The notes beneath the pieces were generated by a model. The model was not told the DNA's origin, ran no database searches, and saw nothing but the letters and a program-made list of their open reading frames with translations. Source: Melastoma dodecandrum (taxonomy: Eukaryota > Streptophyta > Magnoliopsida > Myrtales > Melastomataceae). From it: a stretch of DNA of 64,000 bases. The stretch spans positions 124,001-188,000 of the forward strand of contig JARUPY010000149.1 of the NCBI GenBank assembly GCA_029817715.1. Reading direction: 5' to 3'. The translations under genes and the position numbers were made by a program. The number at the start of each line of letters is the position of its first letter. Within the stretch, counting starts at the first letter, position 1. This document shows positions 57,430 to 64,000 of the stretch, piece by piece.

Positions 57430-60400
57430 GTGAGTTCTCTATTTAGTCCTTATATTTCTCAATATTTTCAATACTGGTCCTCCTCTAACTTGTGTAGTTT
57501 TTTTAATTTTCAATTGGGTCCATTTCGTTCTTCCATTTGGAAAATAAAATTGCATTAGGCGAAAAAGATTATCGTCTCGACGCCAAGTGTTTCAGGGTTG
57601 CCGTGACTGTTAGTGTCGCTCCACGTTCGACTGTTGCCAGCGGTGGTTCTCGCTCGTCCCGGAGGAGGATTTGCTATATATGTTCGAGTTCTGCTAGTCC
57701 CATCTCGCCACTGTCTGCTGTGGCCACGGGTGAATATTCGAGTGAATTATGCTTGTTTGTGGATAAAGATTAGTATCAGGACGGTGATCGGGAACATTTT
57801 CTTGTTTCTCGGTTGCAGAGGTGATTGACAGGGAGGCTCCGACTACTGGGAGCGCCTATCATTTCTCGAGGGCGACATGTCCAGGACTTGCATCCTGAGA
57901 CGAATGCAATATACAGATACATTGATGAACTGTTGCACAAGTTAGAAGGGGAAGAGAGGGAGGATGTGTCATGTGCTGCAATTCTATGTGATGCAGAGTA
58001 TTCGCGGGAGCTGAAGAATTGGTTGTTACACGGTTGCAGATCGTCAAATGACAGAAAGGATGTGGCGAAGGGAAGAAGAGAGGTGGAGCAAGTGCAACAA
58101 GAAGTAGTTGCTTAATAAACTGTTTCTGTTGTATTCGGTTAAAGTAGTTACAAATGTAGTTACAGCATACAAGAGGGAGAAAACAAGAGTTAGGAGGTAG
58201 GCTGGATTTGTAAAACTCTTCTCTGTTTCTGCTGTACTTTGACATCCGACTTGAATGAAATGAGTTCTTCAGGAAGATCAGTCCTTCTTCATTCCTTGTC
58301 TTCTTCGATTGTGCATCGCGATCCTAGAAGGCCATTCCAGGATGTGCCGAAATTCCACAGCGAGCTCGTGATAGCATTTTGCGATGCTGAAATCCTGTGA
58401 CAGGTCTGCCATCAGGATCGTGTAGAACCTAACAATGCATGAGGACGGTCATATGGTGATAAAGTTCACGTCCGCAGTTACGAAGAGGGAGATTATCATC
58501 CGAGATAAACAATGATTCCACCATTTCGAGGGGTCTTACTTGTGTCTGGACTAATGGTGATGAGGGCAGGTCACTGCATCGACCATTGCTGCACCGCCGA
58601 TAAGCAGTTCCGATGAGCAATGGTTCAGAAGACGTCGAACTTATGCTAAACAATGTAGGCATCTGTTAAGAATACCTGCTCTTGAATCAGGATGCTCAAC
58701 TCGACCAAATAAGTAACTGATTAAAAGTGATTTTTGCAACAAGAACATGTTCAGTACAATCTCGATAGTCCGAGATTATTTGTATATTTTTATAAACTCA
58801 AATTCAAGACATTATTTGTATATTTTTGAAAATGGACGCATTAAAATGTGAAATAGTTTCGCGATCAACGCTATAAGCATGGCTTATTATTATTTATTTT
58901 TTGAAATAGGTTAATAAAGCAATAAACAACTGAAATTACACCAACACATAATAATTCTAAATTTTCGTACTCACAAAATGTGTGCCCAGAAATATATCAA
59001 TAGGAAAAAATAATCAATTTCGGGATATTTAATATGAAAAAACCTATGCTAAATTTAATGATTTTTTTTATTGACTTGGAAAATGGGAATGAAGAAGAAA
59101 ATAATGGCATTCTTGACTTGAAACATGGAGACACAACCGATGCGGATGGGAAGTGTTCTCTTTGTAATATGCTAGCGATGATGACGACGACAGATGGGGC
59201 CAATGCAACAGAAAATGCCAACCAGAGAATGGTCGAGGAGCGTCCGTCCATCTGAGTTGGAGCCCTCGTGGTCGATCACGCCGAGAGCAGAGTCCGGAGG
59301 GAGGGGTGCCTTCTTTGACGGCCGAATCGGTATCATCGAGATGAAACATCATCCAGGCAAATCATATACATGTCCACAAAACTGGAGTTCAAGATGAACA
59401 ACGTTAAGCCCGGTCAACCTCAAGAAGAGTCCCCGACATCTGGTGCTCGGTGCCTGTGTAGCCACTTGAAGATCTTAGGGAGCAAAAACCAAGAAGTAGG
59501 AGACAGAAAATAGAACAAGAAGAAACTGCTGAAAAGATGAAGAAGAGGAAGGAGGAAGGAGGAAGAAGATGATGACTGTAGGGGATATTTTTGTATTACT
59601 AATCCAAAAGAACAATTACACTCCTTGTTGTCCTTTTTTACTGCAATCATAACAGAACGAGAATATCGTACGACAGGATTTGGTGACCGAATGCAGGCGG
59701 TTTGTCCTCTGCTGTTGTTCTGCTACTTATGTTGGAATTAGTTAGTTTGAACTTGGGCATGCGCTTGGCCTTCAGGTTTGGGTTGTGACAACTTACGGCT
59801 CCCGTCAAATTCAGCTTCTCTATGATCCTTGGCCCTGGCCCTTCTTGTTCAAGCTTTTCGTTTTGACATGTGACTGCTGGTAGTGGATCTGTACTTCATC
59901 GTTGACTTCAGCTCTCAACAACATCGTTGTATCGTTGTCTCTTCTACACAAGGAAGAAGACTTAGCCACCACTGTAAGAAGAGATCTACAAGAGAGGAAC
60001 TTGGCTGTCTGATGTAACATGCTTGATCTCCATTTGTCCATCTAGCATCCTTCGCTGACTCCTTTTCCGCGTATATTACCCATTCCCCCAACCCCTAGTC
60101 CACGGCAGAGACCCTATTCGTCTTCTGCCCGTTCGTCGACCCTAACCCGTAATCACTTTTCTTTGACCTTGTCGGCAGTTTTGGTTAACTGGGTTTGCTT
60201 AAAGATCCTTCCTTTTTGTTTTACGCCACTGTGGGCTGAAGGTTTGTGGATCCTTAAATTTTGTGTCTTGTTTGAGAGACGATTGACTGTAGCGCGTGCA
60301 TTGCGTTCGCTTGGCGTGTTGTGGTCTAGAGAAGTTGTGTCGGATGGTAATCTGACTGGAGGCTGGGTGACGGTTGGTGAAATTGAAATCTGTCATGAGT

Positions 60401-60837
60401 TTGATTTAGATTTATTAGGAAGGGGGACTGTGACTTAAAAATGCAAGATTGAGCCCTGGGAAATGATGCTATTGACTTGGTTAAGGCCTTATTGGATCAT
60501 TGTTACGGTCCTGGATGAAAGTTGAATGATATTTCTTATATGTTGAAGTTATTAATTGGTTTGCTGGCACTTACGAATTTGGGTTATCGTGTTTAGCTGT
60601 ACTGCAATTCGTGGTTTGTTGATCGGGATATTCAGCCGTCGGCTAACTGTGCTCTTCCTGCAGACTCATTACCTATTCTCTCTCTCTGCGGTTAAAATGA
60701 CCCATATAGTTATGTTGGATGTTTTCCCTCTGACCTTCCGTGATGGTTTGACTAACCATTCCGCTCGTGCATTGAGTTGATGATGCGAACTTGAGTTGAT
60801 AGTGATGGTTATGATGAGCATCTTCCGACTTGTTTTC
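57430..60837. other. Intergenic, no supported gene; possible LTR fragments
   Basis: 57825-58115 has a 96-codon frame with no recognisable domain. 58085-58270 has a T/C-rich end and an AATGAAATGAG motif like a copia LTR, without clear termini. 58740-59060 is AT-rich. 59480-59570 is a purine-rich (GAAGAA/GGAGGA) tract. 60050-60837 could be the 5' part of the LTR whose 3' part follows, but I could not find its start. Confidence 0.4.
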
Positions 60838-61677
60838 GCATGAGTGGAGGTCGATCCCACTGGTATTGCGAGGCCTGATGAGCGCTTGACTGTTGGTTTG
60901 GTGTGTCCTTAGCCGGATCCTCGTGTTCTACTGATCGTGCGATTGGCGCGGTCGTTCTAGTGTTGTGAGGTCTGATGGGTGCTTGATTGGTTGGTGTGGT
61001 GCGCTGGGTAGCCGAATCCTCGCGTCCTGTGGTCGTGCGTTTGGCTTGTTTGTTTCTGGAATAGTGCGATTGGCTCGTGGTTTGGAATTCCTCTGGTTGT
61101 TGGAGGGCTTTCGCGGTTGTTGGTTAATGGATTGATTGGCCTCACCTGCTGCCGTTGCGCGGGCGCTCCTGGAGGAATGGGTGGGGACACACTATGGTGG
61201 TCCTGGCACCGTACGAAGTGTTGATATATGAAGTGGTGGTGAAATGAGGGAGTCGCATTGTTAGTTTCTGCTTTTTTGTTTGCTAAACTGTTTATTTCTA
61301 TGCGTGTTATTATTTATAATTGTTATACTTTTGTTGTGTTATCTGATCTATCTGTAATTGCGTAATCACTGTTGCTTTGGATCGTGTGATGCATTACACT
61401 GTTTTAAAGTTGCACGTTAGGATGGGTTAGGAGTCGCACGATTTTCGTATGTGCATGGGTGGGACGTACTCGGCGTTATCGCTGACCCCATTAGGGGAAA
61501 TTATTTTTTGTCTTGTAGAGAAATGACGGAAAAAAGGCACGTGGAGTAGAAGTACGGAAGGAATCGGAAGGAGAACTCCACGTTAAATGGTCAAGGATTT
61601 TTTCGTGTTCCGCTGTTTTGACTAGTCAATCATACCGGTCTTCTGCGTAAATTATACGAAAAATGCAGGTCGTTACA
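60838..61677 (+). mobile_element. LTR-like block fused to a DUF4220 start, copy B
   Basis: Collinear and nearly identical to 31099-31401 joined to 31804-32340, ending GCAGGTCGTTACA. As in copy A it lies 12 bases before the DUF4220 ATG, so the pair arose by duplication of one LTR-gene junction. Confidence 0.55.
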
Positions 61678-61689
61678 CTATCTGTCATC

Positions 61690-63301
61690 ATGGCTGAAAG
61701 ATTCACGTCAGCGAGCTTGCAGGAAATCTGGAACGCTTCTAACGTTCGAGGTTTCATGATGTTTAGCCTTTTCCTCCAGGTGCTACTCGCATCCACCGCC
61801 CAGCTGAGGAAGGCTTCCACCAGCAGGTTCTTTCTGTTTGTTATATGGTCGGCCTACTTCATGGCAAGATTGGGGGCGACGTTCACTTTCGGGCTTATCT
61901 CAAATACACAACGAATCGACTCGATCTCCCCTCCGGAAGTCAACGAGAACCACATGTCTTTTTGGGCTGCTTTCCTCCTGATCCACCTCGGGTGGCCCGG
62001 ACTCCATCACCGCCTTCTCCCTAGAGGACAACGCCCTTTGGATGCGCCATCTAGTTGGGTTCGTCGCCTAATTGTCCGCCTTCTTTTACGTATTCTTCAA
62101 GACCCTCCCTGACAATAACCTCATTGTCCCCACAATCCTGATTGCCGTCGCCGGAGCAATCAAGTACGGGGAGAGGACCAGATCGTTATATCTTGCAAGC
62201 ATGGAAAACCTCAAGAAGTTCACCGGGAAACTGCCAGCTACAAGTCTTGAAAACTTGGAGGTAGTAGGTTTTCCTGATGAAAATACTGGGAAAGAAGCCT
62301 ATTACTTCTTCCAAATATTCAAAGGACTGGTCGTAGAAATCAATCCCAACCATGCCGAGCGAGCACAGAGCCTTGAGCTCTTCCAACAGAAAGATGCGAA
62401 AGAGGCGTTTGACCTGATGGCAGCCGAGCTGAATTTTCTGTTCGAATTGTTCTACACGAAAATCTCACCCGTAAATTCTTGGTTGGGGGTGAGCGTTCGC
62501 ATCATCACATTGTATAGCGTTATTGGGGCTCTAATATTGTACAGCCTTTTGGAGAAGAAGAAATTCCATGAGGTTGATATTTGGATCACCTATTTCTTGC
62601 TTGGCGGCACTGTTACTCTAGAGATGACTATCGGAATGATGATCCTGTTTTCCAATTGGGGGGGTCCGACGAGATGCTTCAATTTGGGATGGTGGCTGCT
62701 TCAAGGAATATGCTTTGTCATTCCGTTTTTAATAATCATGGCTGTAGGATTGATCTTGTCACTTCCGTGTGGTTGCTTTGAACTCGTTGTTGAGTCGTGG
62801 AGCAAGAAGTTGGGCGCGTTCAGTTTGTTGTCGCATTGCATCGAACATTGTCAGAGAGGTGGTAATAAACCTTTGAAGTATGCTCACTTGATTTACCGCA
62901 AGCCTGACCTCGTTGCATTCTCTTTATTTCCGGATAATCGAAGAAGCTACTTCACCTGAAAAACTTTTGAAGCCTTGCAGGAATGGTCACCAGAAGAAAA
63001 AAGGGAGGCGTATCATGGAATGTCTTTGATGCGGAAACCCGAGACTTCATTTTCAAGGAGTTGAAGGAAAGAGCATCGGCGGCCGATGATGATGACCAAG
63101 TGAAGGAGATCTACGAGGCGAGGGGGAGCTGGATATTGAGGAAATTTGGGAACTCGGATGGGTTGATGCGATATGTGAAGAAGTTTGACTACGACAGGAG
63201 CCTTCTGGCGTGGCACATTGCCACCGAAATCTGCCACAATGCCAACAGAGCTGTGGAGGCAGCCGACCACAAGCAGAGGAAGTTGGCCGTTAAGTTGTCG
63301 T
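61690..63301 (+). pseudogene. DUF4220-DUF594 membrane protein, copy 5, broken and interrupted
   Basis: Starts MAERFTSASLQEIWNASN. Lesions: compensating one-base indels at 61866-61876 (MADWV to MARLG), a one-base insertion near 61990, and a TAA at 62069-62071 (CAA in other copies). Exon 1 sequence is otherwise open to about 62897. The intron (62898-62980) has a GC donor (GCAAGC) where copies 1, 3 and 4 have GTAAGC. Exon 2 (62981 on) is open until 63301, where an antisense copia LTR inserts inside the DUF594 region right after the KLAVKLS codons. The C-terminus would lie beyond the window. Confidence 0.88.
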
Positions 63302-64000
63302 TGTTACACTAAGAGGGGGGGTGAATTAGTGTTAATCACCAAATTCGGATTTTAACACTTTTTCGTTTTACCCCGCAGCGGAAGGAAGCTTCTGTAAAAC
63401 AGAGCTTGTAAGTTTCTGTAAAACAGAACGTTCGAATGTGCTTGCAATTTGTTTGATGGACACAAGGATTTTTATAGTGGTTCAGCAAATTGCTTACGTC
63501 CACTCTTCACCCAAATATTTGGATGGTTTCCACTCAAATGTATCTCAGTACAAATTACACAAGTGATTGCAACTGAAATCAGATCCAAAGGTTTTGTACA
63601 ATAGAGGCTTGAGTGGCAGAGCACAGACCAGGAGGTTCTGTACCGTAGAGGTTTGTTACGAAGCACAAACACTGAGGTTCTGTACTGTAGTAACTTAGGC
63701 TCAATACAGACCAGAAGGTTCTGTATCGTAGTAAGTTCGGCACAACACAGATCAGAGGGTTCTATGTCGAAAAGACTTAGGCACAACACAGATCAGAGGG
63801 TTCTGTGTCGAAGAAGGTTTGGCACAACACAGATCAGAGGGTTCTGTGTCGAAGAAGGTTTGGCACAACACAGACCAGAAGGTTCTGTGTCGAAGAAGGA
63901 TTGGCACAACACAGACCAGAAGGTTCTGTGTCGAAGAAGCTTATGCACAACACAAACCAGAAGGTCCTGTGTCGAAGAAGGTTTGGCACAACACAGACCA
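63302..64000 (-). mobile_element. Second copy of the long-LTR copia family, antisense, runs off the window
   Basis: Begins TGTTACACTAAGAGGGGGG, the complement of the LTR 3' end seen at 18930 and 29156. It continues as the reverse complement of the LTR, including the hairpin-motif array (from about 63600, at least ten units, still repeating at the window edge). The five bases before it, GTCGT (63297-63301), are the candidate target duplication. Only the LTR 3' part is in view, so solo LTR versus full element is undecided. Confidence 0.88.

Noticed and set aside
57825..58115. 96-codon plus-strand frame
   Set aside because: No recognisable domain, no splice partners found, and it is followed by LTR-like sequence.

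Overview
This is plant nuclear DNA, almost certainly angiosperm. The evidence is spliced genes with GT-AG introns, plant-only families (DUF4220/DUF594, an SDE5-like silencing factor, a plant glycine-rich secreted protein), and abundant Ty1/copia, TRIM-like and MULE transposons. The species cannot be named from the sequence. I saw no bacterial, organellar or rRNA genes and no CRISPR array.

Layout. 1-3050 is the decayed 3' end of a copia element. 3866-4312 is a TRIM-like element. 6173-9039 is an intact 13-exon secretory carrier membrane protein (SCAMP) gene. 10685-11127 (minus) is a small secreted glycine-rich protein gene with a probable one-base homopolymer frameshift. From 11.9 to 41.1 kb, and again at 60.8-63.3 kb, lies a tandem cluster of two-exon genes for DUF4220-DUF594 multi-pass membrane proteins. 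Two copies are intact (12780-14825 and 39056-41091), one has a single-base frameshift (34322-36366), one is a 5' fragment (32353), one is multiply broken (61690), and several decayed remnants lie between them.

The cluster is split at 16507-29156 by a 12.65-kb Ty1/copia retrotransposon. It has about 2.4-kb LTRs, a CCTTC target-site duplication, a tRNA-iMet primer-binding site, a broken gag-pol, and an extra 584-residue ORF between pol and the 3' LTR. A paralogous segment at about 38.34 kb keeps the empty insertion site. A second copy of the same LTR family, in opposite orientation, interrupts the last cluster gene at 63302 and runs off the window.

A degenerate Mutator-like element (41731-46801, minus) carries a broken MuDR-type transposase and a broken plant mobile domain (PMD) gene. 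Next come an intact-looking 11-exon SDE5-like gene (47658-50876), a tRNA-Val-like sequence, and an intron-containing RPB2 (second-largest subunit of RNA polymerase II) pseudogene on the minus strand (51333-57277).

The non-transposon genes do not form one pathway. The main theme is local gene amplification and decay of a membrane-protein family of unknown function, reshaped by LTR retrotransposons that split, truncate or replace the 5' ends of family members.
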